Shown: positions 27,514 to 36,946, counted from the stretch's first letter. The stretch is DNA of 64,000 nucleotides from Deinococcus radiopugnans ATCC 19172 (GCF_006335125.1 NZ_VDMO01000012.1:1-64000); one strand, 5' to 3'. Notes: a model not told the origin generated them from the letters alone. Program-made: numbers and translations.

Positions 27514-27732
27514 TCAAGAACGTTCTAGCCGGGCTACCAAGTGGCGGCTTCGCCGGTCCGTCCGCAACTGGTGCAGCAGCTCGCCTACCTCCGCCCCTTC
27601 ACCTCCCGCAACCTCTCGCAGGGCCGTCAGGTAAATCCGTTGCGACAGCTCCGACAACCCCACGAACTTCCCGACCGGATCCGTGCCCAGGCGGGGAAGA
27701 TTGACCGGCCACAGCTCCGACACTGCGCTCAT
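27514..27732 (-). CDS. Small uncharacterised helical protein
   Basis: 72 residues (MSAVSELWPVNLPRLGTDPV, GLSELSQRIYLTALREVAGG). It looks like coding sequence and is predicted helical, but no family is recognised. It lies between the IS3 element and a secreted-protein gene. It could be the N-terminal part of a longer protein. Confidence 0.4.
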   Translation of the reverse strand: MSAVSELWPVNLPRLGTDPVGKFVGLSELSQRIYLTALREVAGGEGAEVGELLHQLRTDRRSRHLVARLERS

Positions 27733-27777
27733 CCACGTCCCTCCGGTCTGTCCATCATGCGGCGCCTGAGCAAGCCC

Positions 27778-28665
27778 TCAGTTCCTGAAGGCCAGACTGG
27801 CCAGCTGCGCCGAGTACCGCCCAGGCGCGGTCTCTTGCAGGGTCAGCACGCCGGTCAACGTGTTCTTGTCCTGGTCCACAAAACGCCACAGGCTTGTGAC
27901 CGTCTTGCCCGTCGTGCTCCGGTTTAGCGGGATCCAACCGGCGGCCTTGAGCTGGACGCCGTAAGCGTCCAGCAGTTGCACGGCGTTCAGGGAGGACTGG
28001 ACGGAGGCGAAGCTGCTCCAGCTGCCGCCGCCCCCACCCCCACCGCTCGGCTGAACCGTGGTCCCGCCCGGCGGCCGCAGCACCGGAAGATTGCTCCGAG
28101 AGCCCGCGTCTGATCTCTCCCGGAACTGAATCTCTTCGCGCAGGTTCCGGTTCTTGTTGAGATTCAGCGTCACCTGGGTCATCCCTCCTGCCCGCCCGAT
28201 ATAAGCGCTGAAGCTGACCAGTTGCTCCAGGCGGTAGTACGCCAGAGAGCCCATGTCCTCGGCCGATTGGAACCCTCCCTCCTGGGAAGGCCCAAAATCG
28301 CCTTTGAAAGGGGTCCAGCCCAGGGTCTTGAGGGCGCTTTGCAGGCCCGCCCGCACCTGAGCGGGCGAGGCTGAACTGTCGAAGAAGATGGTCTGTGAAT
28401 TGGGCAACTCGGGACCGCTGCTGGTCCGGATCACGCTGCCCACCAGGCGCCCTGAGGGCAGGCCAGGCAGGGGACCGAGCGGTTGGGGCGGCAGCTGGCC
28501 GACGAGCAGCTTGACCTGAATGCCGCTCGGCCCGTAATCGCTGCCCAGGGCACGCTGGGTCAGTTCGCGCTCCCGGGCGAGGTCCGCAGGGGAGGGCACC
28601 GGAGAGGGTTGGGCAAAAGTCGTCGAAACTGCGAGCAGGGCCAGCAAAGACGTGAGACGGTTCAT
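27778..28665 (-). CDS. Secreted protein, paralogue of 49985-50857
   Basis: 295 residues with signal peptide 1-18 (LLALLAVSTTFAQ). Conserved blocks shared with the gene at 49985: VKLLVGQLP, FDSSASPAQVRAGLQSALKT, EGGFQSAEDMGSLAYYRLEQ, a Pro/Gly-rich hinge (TTVQPSGGGGGGGS) and a second lobe ending ETAPGRYSAQLASL. Two similar lobes joined by a flexible hinge are visible. Function unknown. Confidence 0.65.
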   Translation of the reverse strand: MNRLTSLLALLAVSTTFAQPSPVPSPADLARERELTQRALGSDYGPSGIQVKLLVGQLPPQPLGPLPGLPSGRLVGSVIRTSSGPELPNSQTIFFDSSASPAQVRAGLQSALKTLGWTPFKGDFGPSQEGGFQSAEDMGSLAYYRLEQLVSFSAYIGRAGGMTQVTLNLNKNRNLREEIQFRERSDAGSRSNLPVLRPPGGTTVQPSGGGGGGGSWSSFASVQSSLNAVQLLDAYGVQLKAAGWIPLNRSTTGKTVTSLWRFVDQDKNTLTGVLTLQETAPGRYSAQLASLAFRN

Positions 28666-28706
28666 GCAACCTCCGAAGGGGATGGGTTAGGTGTAATGCA
28701 CAAGCA

Positions 28707-29372
28707 GTGAAGCCCACGCTTACCCTACCCAATCCACTGCCGCTTTTCGGCTCACTTTCGTGCCCGCCGCAGGCTGTGATAGGCCGCTTGGTACCCCTGT
28801 TCTGCTGTAAACGACATGGGGCCAGGGAAAGGAAACGGGTTCTCTCTGGAGCGTGCGCTGCTGGACAGGCCCGGATTATCCTGGAAACGCAGGACTGGCG
28901 GGTCCTCAACGACTTGTACGCTCAGTCGCTGTGGCAATCAGGGCCGCAGCTCAGCGCTGGCGCAGCTTTCACGCGTCTGGAACCCAATGGCAACACCGGC
29001 GAGGTGACCTTCACGGGCGCGTTTGAGCCGGATGGAATTTACGCCCTCATCATGCCCACCTTCAGCGACTGGTTGTTCAAGACGCCAAGCGGCGAGCCGC
29101 TTGCTAACGGCAACATCCTCTTGAAGAGCAATATCAATCAGGCCAGAGCAGGGCGGCTCGACTTCCGCATCGACAACGATGTCAGGAGTTTCAAGCTCTA
29201 CAGCAGCGTGGACGCCTTTCAACTCGCCCTCGACCCCTACCGCGACACCTCCAAGCTGCACAAATGGAACGCCCAGCACCCCGCCCCCGTCCTGCTCTTG
29301 AAGCTCAGCGGACATTTCGGGCCGGACGCTTACAGCGTCGTGTTGCCCACATCAGTGAAAAAGCAGCCCTGA
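28707..29372 (+). CDS. Uncharacterised protein, start uncertain
   Basis: The open frame gives 221 residues, but only from about residue 55 (ILETQDWRVLNDLYAQSLWQ) does it look like coding sequence; the first part overlaps the promoter side of the divergent gene. The C-terminal 150 residues (EPDGIYALIMPTFSDWLFKT, DVRSFKLYSSVDAFQLALDP) appear beta-rich. The true start may be lost, making this an N-terminally truncated gene. Confidence 0.4.
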   Translation: MKPTLTLPNPLPLFGSLSCPPQAVIGRLVPLFCCKRHGARERKRVLSGACAAGQARIILETQDWRVLNDLYAQSLWQSGPQLSAGAAFTRLEPNGNTGEVTFTGAFEPDGIYALIMPTFSDWLFKTPSGEPLANGNILLKSNINQARAGRLDFRIDNDVRSFKLYSSVDAFQLALDPYRDTSKLHKWNAQHPAPVLLLKLSGHFGPDAYSVVLPTSVKKQP

Positions 29373-29430
29373 GTGGGGCCTGCGCCTGACTGAGGCGCAG
29401 GAGATCGGTGGGAGACAGTAGCGCATCCGG

Positions 29431-31080
29431 CTAGGCCACGGTCTCCTCGGCGGCGCGGTCTTCCTCGGCCTGCCGCTGACCCTCCAGCGCCTCGGCGTCA
29501 TGCTCACGCAGCTTGACCCGGCTGGTCTTGCCGCGCAGCACCTCCAAGGTGTAGTCGCCTTCCCCGAACAGTGCGCCGTCGAGCGTCTCCGGCAAAGCGA
29601 CGCGGACCTCGTGCGTCTCGGGGTCATAGCGCACCTTCACGGTGGTGCGGGCATGACGTTCTTTCATGGCCTCTAGCTTCTTCGGGGCCGTATTTATGAA
29701 TGATCCTCGGCGCTTCCCACTGTCCTTGAGCGGCACCAGTTCACCGGCTGTCGGCAACCCGACGTCGTGCTTGCTGTTCAAGTACCCCGCCAGGTTGCTT
29801 CGCGCCCGCAGCTCGCCGTGCGTCAGGATCACCTTGCCCGGCGCGTAGCGCGCGATCATCCCCAGCAGTCCGCCCCGGTCCGCATGGGCCGACAGATAGA
29901 AGCGCTCCACCCGCGAGTAGGCCGACACCGGCTCAAAGCCCTCCCCCCTCGCGGCGGGCAGCATGACCTCGCCACCCTGTTGCAGTTCTAAGAGCCGTCG
30001 CCCCGGGCTCTCGGCGTCCTGGTAGCCCACCACGAACAGCGCGTTCTCGGCGTGCGGCAACCACGCGCGGGCGTACTGCGGGCTGGCCCCGGCGTGCAGC
30101 ATGCCCGACGAGGCAATGACCACCGCAGGCCGCTCTGAGGCCAGGATGCCCTCGCGCTCACGTTTGTCCTTGACCAGGTTGACGGTGCCGGTCAGGAACG
30201 GCCGCTGCTTGCTGACCTTGCTGCGGTTCTGCAATGCTTCGGGCAGGAGGGGCAGCATATCCTCGTAGGCCTCGGTGATGCCCCGCGTCAGCCCGTCCAG
30301 GTGGATCGGCACCGCCGGCAGCAGGCCGCCCGCCATGGCCGTCTGCAGGATCTGGGTGATCTCCTGTGCGCGGCCCAGCGCAAAGGACGGGATCAGCACC
30401 CGGCCCCCACCGCGCAGGGTTTCTCCGATGGCCGTGACGAAGGCGCGCACCTGCTCCTTGCGGCTGGGCAGCAGGGTATCGCCGTAGGTGCTCTCCGAGA
30501 CCACCGCGTCCACCGGCGTCACGGCGGCGGGCAGCCAAGCAGCGTCCACCACGGGCGTGGAGATGTTGCTGACGTCCCCGGTGTGGAACACGGCGCGGCC
30601 CCCGCTCTCGATCAGGACGCTGGCTGCGCCGAGGAGATGGCCACTGGGGAACAGCGTGAAGGCGAAGCCGTGATCACTGACGCGCGTGAAGTACGGGACC
30701 GGGCGCAGGCGTTCCAGCGTGCGCTTCATGTCGCCCGCACTGAACAGCGGCTGGCCCTGCATGGTGGTGACCTTGAGGGTGTCTCCCAGGACGAGGGTGG
30801 CGATACGGGCGGTGGCCTCGGTGCAATAAATGGGGAGCTTCGGGAAGCGTCGGATGACCACAGGCAGGGCACCCACGTGATCGAGGTGGGCGTGGGTCAG
30901 CACCATTGCGGTGGGCGGGTGTTCGGTAAGGAGGCCGAGCTGGGGCAGGGCGGCCTCCCCGATGGAGCCGGGGCGCGCCCCGGCGTCGATCAGCAGGTGG
31001 CCTTCCTTCAGCAGATACAGGTAGCTGCTGGCTCCTACCTCGTCCGTGCCGCCGAGGCCCAGGAAATGCAGATCACTCAT
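29431..31080 (-). CDS. Metallo-beta-lactamase/beta-CASP ribonuclease-like protein
   Basis: 549 residues. The metal-binding motif HAHLDH (residues 63-68) and later HTGD and SAHAD elements are present, with the beta-CASP insert (about 205-395; SFALGRAQEITQILQ, VIASSGMLHAG). The final His is in VILTHGE. This is the KH-less beta-CASP RNase type of bacteria and archaea, acting on RNA 3' or 5' ends in the cytoplasm. A C-terminal extension (about 455-549) is charged and helical. The ORF is complete. Confidence 0.85.
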   Translation of the reverse strand: MSDLHFLGLGGTDEVGASSYLYLLKEGHLLIDAGARPGSIGEAALPQLGLLTEHPPTAMVLTHAHLDHVGALPVVIRRFPKLPIYCTEATARIATLVLGDTLKVTTMQGQPLFSAGDMKRTLERLRPVPYFTRVSDHGFAFTLFPSGHLLGAASVLIESGGRAVFHTGDVSNISTPVVDAAWLPAAVTPVDAVVSESTYGDTLLPSRKEQVRAFVTAIGETLRGGGRVLIPSFALGRAQEITQILQTAMAGGLLPAVPIHLDGLTRGITEAYEDMLPLLPEALQNRSKVSKQRPFLTGTVNLVKDKREREGILASERPAVVIASSGMLHAGASPQYARAWLPHAENALFVVGYQDAESPGRRLLELQQGGEVMLPAARGEGFEPVSAYSRVERFYLSAHADRGGLLGMIARYAPGKVILTHGELRARSNLAGYLNSKHDVGLPTAGELVPLKDSGKRRGSFINTAPKKLEAMKERHARTTVKVRYDPETHEVRVALPETLDGALFGEGDYTLEVLRGKTSRVKLREHDAEALEGQRQAEEDRAAEETVA

Positions 31081-31113
31081 GAGGCCTATTGTGGGCCGGG
31101 TTTTGCTCCCACT

Positions 31114-31737
31114 TCATGTCCGCAGTTTGAGGCGCAGGCCCGCCAGTAGGGCCAGGGCCAGCACCGTGATGCCCAGCAACGACAGCGGAATGGCCGTCGG
31201 CCCAAAGGCGTCCCACAGCGTGCCGATCATCGGCGCGGCCAGCACTGGCCCCAGGAAGGCCCCCGCGAACACGAGCGTGGGGGCCTGGCCGCCTGGCAGT
31301 GCGCGGGTCATCCACACCAGTCCGGTGGTGAAGACCGGGGCCAGGAACAATCCGGTCAGGGCGTAGGCCACCACGGCCAGGGAGGGCACGGTGGCCAGGG
31401 TCAGGCTGCCTGCGGCCAGCAGCAACGCCGCCGTGACCAGCCGGGCCAGTGGGACGCGCAGGGCCAGTAGCGCGGAGATCAGCCGTCCCACGGTGAAACT
31501 GATCCAGAACAGGGCCGAGAGCTGGGCCGCCGTGCCCGTGGCCAGGCCCAGGGTGGCTTGCAGGTGTGTGACATCCCAGCCCCCGATCCCACTTTCCACA
31601 GTGACGTACGCCATGAAAAAGAGAAGAAAGCCGCCCAGCAGAGGATAGGAGGACCGGACGGCGGGGAGGGCAGCGGGTGACGCGGCAGCCCAACGTCTCT
31701 CCGCGCACCCCCAAGGAACGGGCGCTGGTCGGCGCAT
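31114..31737 (-). pseudogene. MFS transporter, C-terminal half only
   Basis: From about SSYPLLGGFLLFFMAYVTVE onward, six membrane helices follow with a central Arg/Gly loop (FTVGRLISALLALRVPLARL), the pattern of the second half of a 12-helix major facilitator. The N-terminal half is absent and the first 30 residues are not transporter-like. Probably a truncated, non-functional gene. It starts 33 bases beyond the RNase start. Confidence 0.6.
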
Positions 31738-31866
31738 CCCAGGCAGCCGCCCGGCTCAGCGGGCAGGGGCGAGAAGGGCCCCACCCGAAGGAGTCGCGGC
31801 CCGCATCCCGGCCCAGATCACAGGGCCCGCTCCCCACCCGGCGCTCGCATGGTCCCCGGAGGTCCG

Positions 31867-32043
31867 ATGAAGATCACCGAGCACGGCGCGCTGGAAATCC
31901 TCTTCCCTGAACGCCGGGACCCCGAAACAGAGCGCCGCCGTCTGGCCACACTGGCCCGGGGCTGCGAACTGTTTCCCGATGAGCTGCTGACCCCCGAGCA
32001 GCTGAAGCGAGGCCTCCCCCTGCCGGCACGGCGACAGCGGTAG
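31867..32043 (+). CDS. 58-residue uncharacterised protein
   Basis: MKITEHGALEILFPERRDPE begins at ATG 31867 with GGAGG just upstream. It is small, basic and predicted helical. No family recognised. It lies between the truncated MFS gene and an IS6 relic. Confidence 0.45.
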   Translation: MKITEHGALEILFPERRDPETERRRLATLARGCELFPDELLTPEQLKRGLPLPARRQR

Positions 32044-32490
32044 TGACGTGTCCGTAGGCCCTCTCGCCCCAGCGCACCCGCTGGGGCGATGCTGATGGCA
32101 GCGACGCGTCGATCACCGGCGAGCTCGCCCGCGAGGCGCAACAGCCTGTCAGTCTGCCTGACCCCCAAGACAGCGCACTTACCCAGCAGCCGGGAAGGTC
32201 CGAGCGGCCTCCGTATCCCGATGTGGTCAGAGCACGAGATCGAGCACGGTGCCGTGCTCGTCTCTGGCCCGCCATCGCCACTGTTTCACTCCTCTCGCGG
32301 GTCCGCATCCACGCCGTTCTTTGGTGAGGAGGGGAGCGAACGTCAGGTCCCACGGCCACAGGACGTTGTGACTGAGCTGGAGGCCAGGCCCGAACAGCCG
32401 TTCCTGTACGTCCCGCTCGCGGGGTGGGCAGCGGTGGGACAGCGACAGGGCGTGGCCGATGATGCTCAAAGGGAAACGGTGATGGTACGC
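32044..32490 (-). pseudogene. IS6-family transposase relic
   Basis: Minus-strand residues AYHHRFPLSIIGHALSLSHR and WRWRARDEHGTVLDLVL match the start and a central part of IS6-type transposases; the piece carrying the first catalytic Asp is deleted (KERRGCGPARGVKQ). Beyond the stop at 32227 further pieces (HRDTEAARTFP) appear in a shifted frame. It fused in frame to the plasmid-gene fragment at 32491. Confidence 0.6.
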
Positions 32491-33012
32491 CTTCGCTTCG
32501 GTCACGGTCCTGGCCTTCTCGTTGAGCAGGTGCATCAGCAATCGCCCTGGCGTCTCGATCTTCTGTCCCTTGAGCCGCCACTTCTCCAGCCGCTGAATAC
32601 AGCGCCGCACTTCCTTCACTCCCAAGTGGACCAAAGCCTTGTAAAACCCGATGGCCGCCACCGCGTGCGTGGCCGGATCGTCGTGGTGAATGGCGATCTG
32701 CACGGCGAACTCCCACAGTTCAGGATTGGCATTCCGTAATCTGTCTAGACAACTCTCTGATCTGTTGGTCATTGAATCAAGGGTGGGGGGAAGCGTTCCT
32801 CGCGCGCCAGCGCGGGTGATCAGTGCCGCCCCATCCAGACAGCGCAGCATGTCATCCCTGGCCTTTTCCGCTAAGGAAGCTCCTGAATCCCTAGCGGGTT
32901 TTCCACAATCCCTTTGTTCTTGGGTAGTGGTTGAGCTTCCTTTAGTCGTCTCACCTTGAGAGGTGCAGCCTGAGACGAGAAAAATACTCGATCCCTTCCC
33001 GCGCCCGGCCAA
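32491..33012 (-). pseudogene. Fragment of a plasmid gene, paralogue of 35104-36357
   Basis: About 174 codons matching the C-terminal third of the protein at 35104-36357: RCLDGAALITRAGARGTLPP, ELWEFAVQIAIHHDDPATHA, YKALVHLGVKEVRRCIQRLE and ETPGRLLMHLLNEKAR. The N-terminal two thirds are missing and the C-terminus runs into IS6 sequence. It is a decayed duplicate on the far side of the origin. Confidence 0.65.
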
Positions 33013-33046
33013 GAGGACATGACGCCATATGCGCCCCTACAATTAT

Positions 33047-33198
33047 CTGGCGTTAATCAACAGAGACAAGATGGCTCTTCCCTGCGACTTCACACCCTCA
33101 ATCTTCTCTCAGCCCAGGCGCCTGCAAAAGCTGACCAGCAGAAAACGTCCTTAAAGAACGTCATAAATGGATCAGAGATCTTTGTCTGTTAACGCCAG
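33047..33198. repeat. Widely spaced inverted repeat upstream of the iterons
   Basis: CTGGCGTTAA (33047-33056) is exactly inverted at 33189-33198. With a short gap the similarity continues inward (CAGAGACAAGAT / CAGACAAAGATC). It might be a miniature transposon or an origin-associated repeat. No coding sequence lies inside. Confidence 0.45.
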
Positions 33199-33353
33199 TT
33201 ATGCTGAGAATTGCTGCTCCTTGATCTGAACATCCTTCCAAACCTTCAAGCCACAGGCACCCACCTCGCCTCCCCTCCCCCTTCCCTCTGACCCCACCCT
33301 TTCTGCAGGCGAGACCTGTCCTCCCAGGCTGTCTGGAGCCCTCCCCACCCTCT

Positions 33354-33644
33354 CGCTACCTTTGAGTCACGCCTATCGCTAGCTTTGAGTCAGAGTCGAC
33401 TTTTTCACGTGCCCAACGCACAATACCCACCCACGCTAGCTTTGAGTCACCTGGAGCAAAATCGCCCAGTTGGGCACGCTACCTTTGAGTTCCGACTGTC
33501 CTGGACCTCTCGCTACCTTTGAGTTTCAGGCCCGCAAATGACACGCTACCTTTGAGTCAGACCCACGCTACCTTTGAGGCAAAACCAGTCAAAAGGCACG
33601 CTACCTTTGAGTCTAACAGGGAAAAATCCACGCTAGCTTTGAGT
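33354..33644 (+). other. Plasmid replication origin: nine iterons
   Basis: Direct repeats CGCTASCTTTGAGT start at 33354, 33377, 33434, 33477, 33511, 33544, 33566, 33599 and 33631; the seventh ends GAGG. Start-to-start distances (23, 57, 43, 34, 33, 22, 33, 32) are close to multiples of 11, so all copies face the same side of the helix. An AT-rich tract (about 33690-33740) follows before the rep ATG and is a likely melting site. Such repeats bind Rep proteins in theta-type plasmids. Confidence 0.85.
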
Positions 33645-33744
33645 CATGGAAGCAGAAAAACCCGCGCCCAGCGCAGGTCTGTTTTTGCCCTTGATGATGC
33701 AATCAATCTTTTTTTCTCTTTTTAAATCACTATAATCATCAATC

Positions 33745-35052
33745 ATGCAGCAGGGCAACGAACCGTTGATCAACGAATTGACCCTGGCCCGGTCTGGCGT
33801 CTTCAGCATCCTCAACCGGGAGAGCGGCAACGATCAGCGCTGGGAAACCACCTTCAGCATTGGGGACCGTGACTTCTACGTTCAGGGCGTTGCCGCGCGG
33901 GGCCGTCCACACGGCGTGGACCCGGATGTCCTGCTCGCCCTGCAGACGCTGTTTTTTGAGGCCGGGTGCCCGGACGACGATACGGTGGAATGCACGGCGT
34001 ACGCGCTGCTCAAACTGACCCCCATGGGCACCCGTGGAAACGCCTACAGCAGGCTGCGCGACAGCCTGCTGCGGCTGGAGGGCGTGAGCTGGCTGATGCG
34101 GGTCTCACGGCAGTCTGGAGGGCGCTCCCGCGGCACCACCGAGACCAGCCGCCTGATTGACCGCATCTCGGTGCGAGACACCAGCCTCAGCGCCAGTGGG
34201 GAAGGCGGCACCATCGAGGCCGGCGCGCCGCTGCGGGTCACGTTCTCGCGGCACTTCGCGCAATCGATTCGCGAGGGGTTCTACCAGATTCTCGATGCCG
34301 AACTGCTGGGCGACCTCAAGCAGCCCACCGCGCGCAGTCTGTACCGGGTGCTTCAGGCCCACCGGGTGGGCGATGACGGCTCACTGGCCCGCGAATTGCC
34401 CGTGATTATGGCCGCCTGGCGGGAAGCCACCGGCCTCAGTGGGCAGCGGTCCAACAACGTCAAGCGCACCCTGGACGGCGCTCACGCCCACCTGATCGCG
34501 GCGAAATACCTGCGTGACGTCGCGTATGAAGGATCGGGGGAGGGCACCCGCATCACGTACGAATTTGAGGGCGAGGTTGATCCGGAACTGGTGAAGTTGC
34601 TGACCGACATGAAAGTGACGCGTCCAGTGGCCGAAGCGCTGGTCACCGAGCACCCGGAGCGGATTCGTGAAGTGGTGCAGGCGATGCGGACGCGCCTGGC
34701 CCAGGGCTTTAAGCCGCGCTCGCTCGGCGCCGCGACCGTGGACGCCGTTCGGAACCCGGAAAAGTACGTGGCGGCGCAGAGTCCTGGGCGCAATGACACC
34801 GCCGCACGGTCCAGGACCAGCGGCAAGGCCAGGGGTGAACCGCAGCCCGTGCTCCTGCCCCTGACCCAGAGCGAATCCCTGGGCATGATCCGGAACATTC
34901 TCAAGGTCAAGCTGGGCCGCGCGCCGCACGCCGCCGCCGTCGCGCGCCTCGCTAGCCTGCCGCAGGACGCCATCGAGCAGCTGGTCGCGGCCGCGAAAGG
35001 TCAGGGCGACTTGATCGAAGCGGTCCGGGCCGCCACAGGCGAGGCCCCCTGA
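33745..35052 (+). CDS. Plasmid replication initiator protein
   Basis: 435 residues, beginning MQQGNEPLINELTLARSGVF 100 bases after the last iteron. Two winged-helix-type regions are visible (about 80-160: CTAYALLKLTPMGTRGNAYS; about 185-270: LLGDLKQPTARSLYRVLQAH, LSGQRSNNVKRTLDGAHAHL), as in RepA/TrfA-type initiators that bind iterons. The C-terminal third (about 290-435) is helical and less conserved in type. Proximity to the iterons makes the assignment strong. Confidence 0.8.
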   Translation: MQQGNEPLINELTLARSGVFSILNRESGNDQRWETTFSIGDRDFYVQGVAARGRPHGVDPDVLLALQTLFFEAGCPDDDTVECTAYALLKLTPMGTRGNAYSRLRDSLLRLEGVSWLMRVSRQSGGRSRGTTETSRLIDRISVRDTSLSASGEGGTIEAGAPLRVTFSRHFAQSIREGFYQILDAELLGDLKQPTARSLYRVLQAHRVGDDGSLARELPVIMAAWREATGLSGQRSNNVKRTLDGAHAHLIAAKYLRDVAYEGSGEGTRITYEFEGEVDPELVKLLTDMKVTRPVAEALVTEHPERIREVVQAMRTRLAQGFKPRSLGAATVDAVRNPEKYVAAQSPGRNDTAARSRTSGKARGEPQPVLLPLTQSESLGMIRNILKVKLGRAPHAAAVARLASLPQDAIEQLVAAAKGQGDLIEAVRAATGEAP

Positions 35053-35103
35053 CCGCCAGTCCACGCGCCTGGTTCCAGGCACCCGCCGTGGGGCGTCCTG
35101 GGC

Positions 35104-36357
35104 TCAGGCCAGCACACGCCCGGGCTCAGTGCCCAGATCATGGATGTTGAACCCGGTGGCGGCCCGCGCCTGCTTGTTCAGCAGGTGCATCAGCAAGCGG
35201 CCTGGGGTCTGGATCGACTGACCCCCGAGCCGCCACTTCTCAACCCGCTGGATGCAGCGCTGCACCGCCCCCACCCCCAGGTGGACCAGTGCCTTGTAAA
35301 ACCCGATGGCGGCCACCACGTGGCTGGCTGGGTCATCGTGGTGGATGGCGATCTGCACCGCGAATGCCCACAGCTGCGGGTTGGCGTCTCGCAATCTGTC
35401 GACACACGCCTCCAGACGGTCTGTCAGGGGCTCAAGGGTGGGGGGCAGGGTTTCCCGCTCCCCTGCGCGGGAAATCAACGCCGCCCCATCCAGGCAGCGC
35501 AGCAGGTCTGCTCTGGCGCCGCCCGCTGGGAAAGCTTCTCCTCGGGTCGCCGTGGGTCTGCTCCATCCGCCTGGCTGTGGGTCAGGGATGGATCGTGCTG
35601 TCGTTTCAGGATGAGCATCGCATGGCACGACAACAGGCTGAGACTGCTGCACGCTCTCGGCGAAGAAGGCGGCCTCCAGGTCTGCGGGGATCACTGGCTC
35701 GTACAGACTGACGCTGAACAGCGTGGCGACGTTGCGGCGAGCGGCGGTGTCCCCGTCGGTGCGCTGCACCTTCTGGCTTCTGAGCCACAGATGGGCCAGG
35801 GGATGCTTCAAGGCCCGGTAAAAGGTGGCCTCGCTCATCCCGCATTCGCGCGCGAAACAGAACTTTCCGCCCACCAGCTGCACCACCTGTTCGCGGGACT
35901 GGAGGGGCCGCCCGTCCTCGCCCACCTTGAGGTAGCAGTGCTTGCGCAGCTCCTCGATGATGCGGATCAGATTCAGTCCCTGGGAGCTGGTCAGCCTCCC
36001 TCCCGCCAGGCTGGTGGTGCTGATGCCGGTCAGGATCAGGCGCCAGTCGCGGGACACGCTGCGGCTCAGCTTGGTCAGGTGCTGCCCCGCTTTGTACGGG
36101 AACATCACCGGCCAGAAGGTCTTGGTGGGCGTGTAGCCGCTCAGCACCGGTTTGGCCCGGATGCTCTTGCGGTACAGGCCAACGGCTTTCAGCGCCTCGA
36201 TAGGGTCAATTGGGAGGCGCGTTGTCAGAGAGGTGGGTGGACCTCGCGGCGCAGCCTGAGGCTGCCCGGCCAGCAGCGCGGCCTTCTGGGCCTCCAGAAA
36301 CGCCCGCCGGCTGGCCTCTGTGGCAAGACGCTCCAGCGTCAGTCGGGGAGCCGTCAT
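35104..36357 (-). CDS. Plasmid-specific uncharacterised protein
   Basis: 417 residues from ATG 36357, which overlaps the stop of the preceding gene (ATGA). Segment 55-130 (DPIEALKAVGLYRKSIRAKP, PYKAGQHLTKLSRSVSRDWR) and a possible helix-turn-helix around 175-200 (CFARECGMSEATFYRALKHP) suggest nucleic-acid binding. The C-terminal third recurs at 32491-33012. It converges on rep. A replication or copy-control role is possible but not shown. Confidence 0.55.
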   Translation of the reverse strand: MTAPRLTLERLATEASRRAFLEAQKAALLAGQPQAAPRGPPTSLTTRLPIDPIEALKAVGLYRKSIRAKPVLSGYTPTKTFWPVMFPYKAGQHLTKLSRSVSRDWRLILTGISTTSLAGGRLTSSQGLNLIRIIEELRKHCYLKVGEDGRPLQSREQVVQLVGGKFCFARECGMSEATFYRALKHPLAHLWLRSQKVQRTDGDTAARRNVATLFSVSLYEPVIPADLEAAFFAESVQQSQPVVVPCDAHPETTARSIPDPQPGGWSRPTATRGEAFPAGGARADLLRCLDGAALISRAGERETLPPTLEPLTDRLEACVDRLRDANPQLWAFAVQIAIHHDDPASHVVAAIGFYKALVHLGVGAVQRCIQRVEKWRLGGQSIQTPGRLLMHLLNKQARAATGFNIHDLGTEPGRVLA

Positions 36358-36680
36358 GCCGGCCCGCCCACGGTCCGTAAGAGGCCAGGCAGGCCCGCAG
36401 GGCTCCAATGATCAGCGATCTCTTGTTGGGCGGCCGATAGGCTTTGAAGTGGAGGTCGGCTGTGCGCGGGTGGTCCAGCAGTGGACGCCGGTGGGGGGTG
36501 GCCCAGAGGAGCTGGGACCTCCGTGGACTCGAGTGCTCCACGCCGTTCACGGCGCTCAGGAGCACCAGCTTGCGGGTTGGCGACGGCGGCAGCTTGAGCG
36601 GATGGCTCGGCGCGTTCTGTGGTGATCGACAGACGGGCCGCTGCGCTGAATGTCACTCCATCCGGGGGCAGTTCGGACAT
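36354..36680 (-). CDS. Small Pro/Ala-rich plasmid protein
   Basis: 108 residues from ATG 36680 (GGGAG nine bases upstream): MSELPPDGVTFSAAARLSIT. Largely disordered Pro/Ala/Arg sequence, ending LSAAQQEIADHW...TVGGPA. Its stop overlaps the next start by four bases, the best evidence that it is real. No family recognised. Confidence 0.5.
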   Translation of the reverse strand: MSELPPDGVTFSAAARLSITTERAEPSAQAAAVANPQAGAPERRERRGALESTEVPAPLGHPPPASTAGPPAHSRPPLQSLSAAQQEIADHWSPAGLPGLLRTVGGPA

Positions 36681-36771
36681 GGCGTCTCCCAACTTGCAAT
36701 AAGGGGGCCTTCTCCGTTAAGCTGCGGGTGTTTCTGGCCCTTGTGCTTAATGAGGAAGTTGGCTTGAAGAA

Positions 36772-36797
36772 CTCCGCTGCCAGGCGGGGTTTTTCAT
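36772..36797 (+). terminator. Free-standing intrinsic terminator
   Basis: CTCCGCTGCCAGGCGGGG forms a short stem and is followed by TTTTTC on the plus strand. No plus-strand gene ends here, so it may close a small untranslated RNA transcribed from the region around 36690. Confidence 0.45.
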
Positions 36798-36946
36798 TGG
36801 ATTGTGCGTGTCGACGTCAGTTCACATGGGTTGAGCCTCCGTTGAGCAGCGATGGGAGCACGGTCCGGTGATATGGATATTTACGTTACTACTCATTGGA
36901 GGGCGGCGGATGAGGGTGCCGGCGCTGCGGTGGTAAAGTTGCGACG

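Noticed and set aside
30301..31149. 282-codon plus-strand frame opposite the beta-CASP gene
   Set aside because: Shadow frame; the metallo-beta-lactamase motifs are on the minus strand.
33354..33644. CRISPR array
   Set aside because: Repeats are only 14 bp with unequal, non-unique spacing and lie directly before a rep gene; they are iterons. No cas gene is present.
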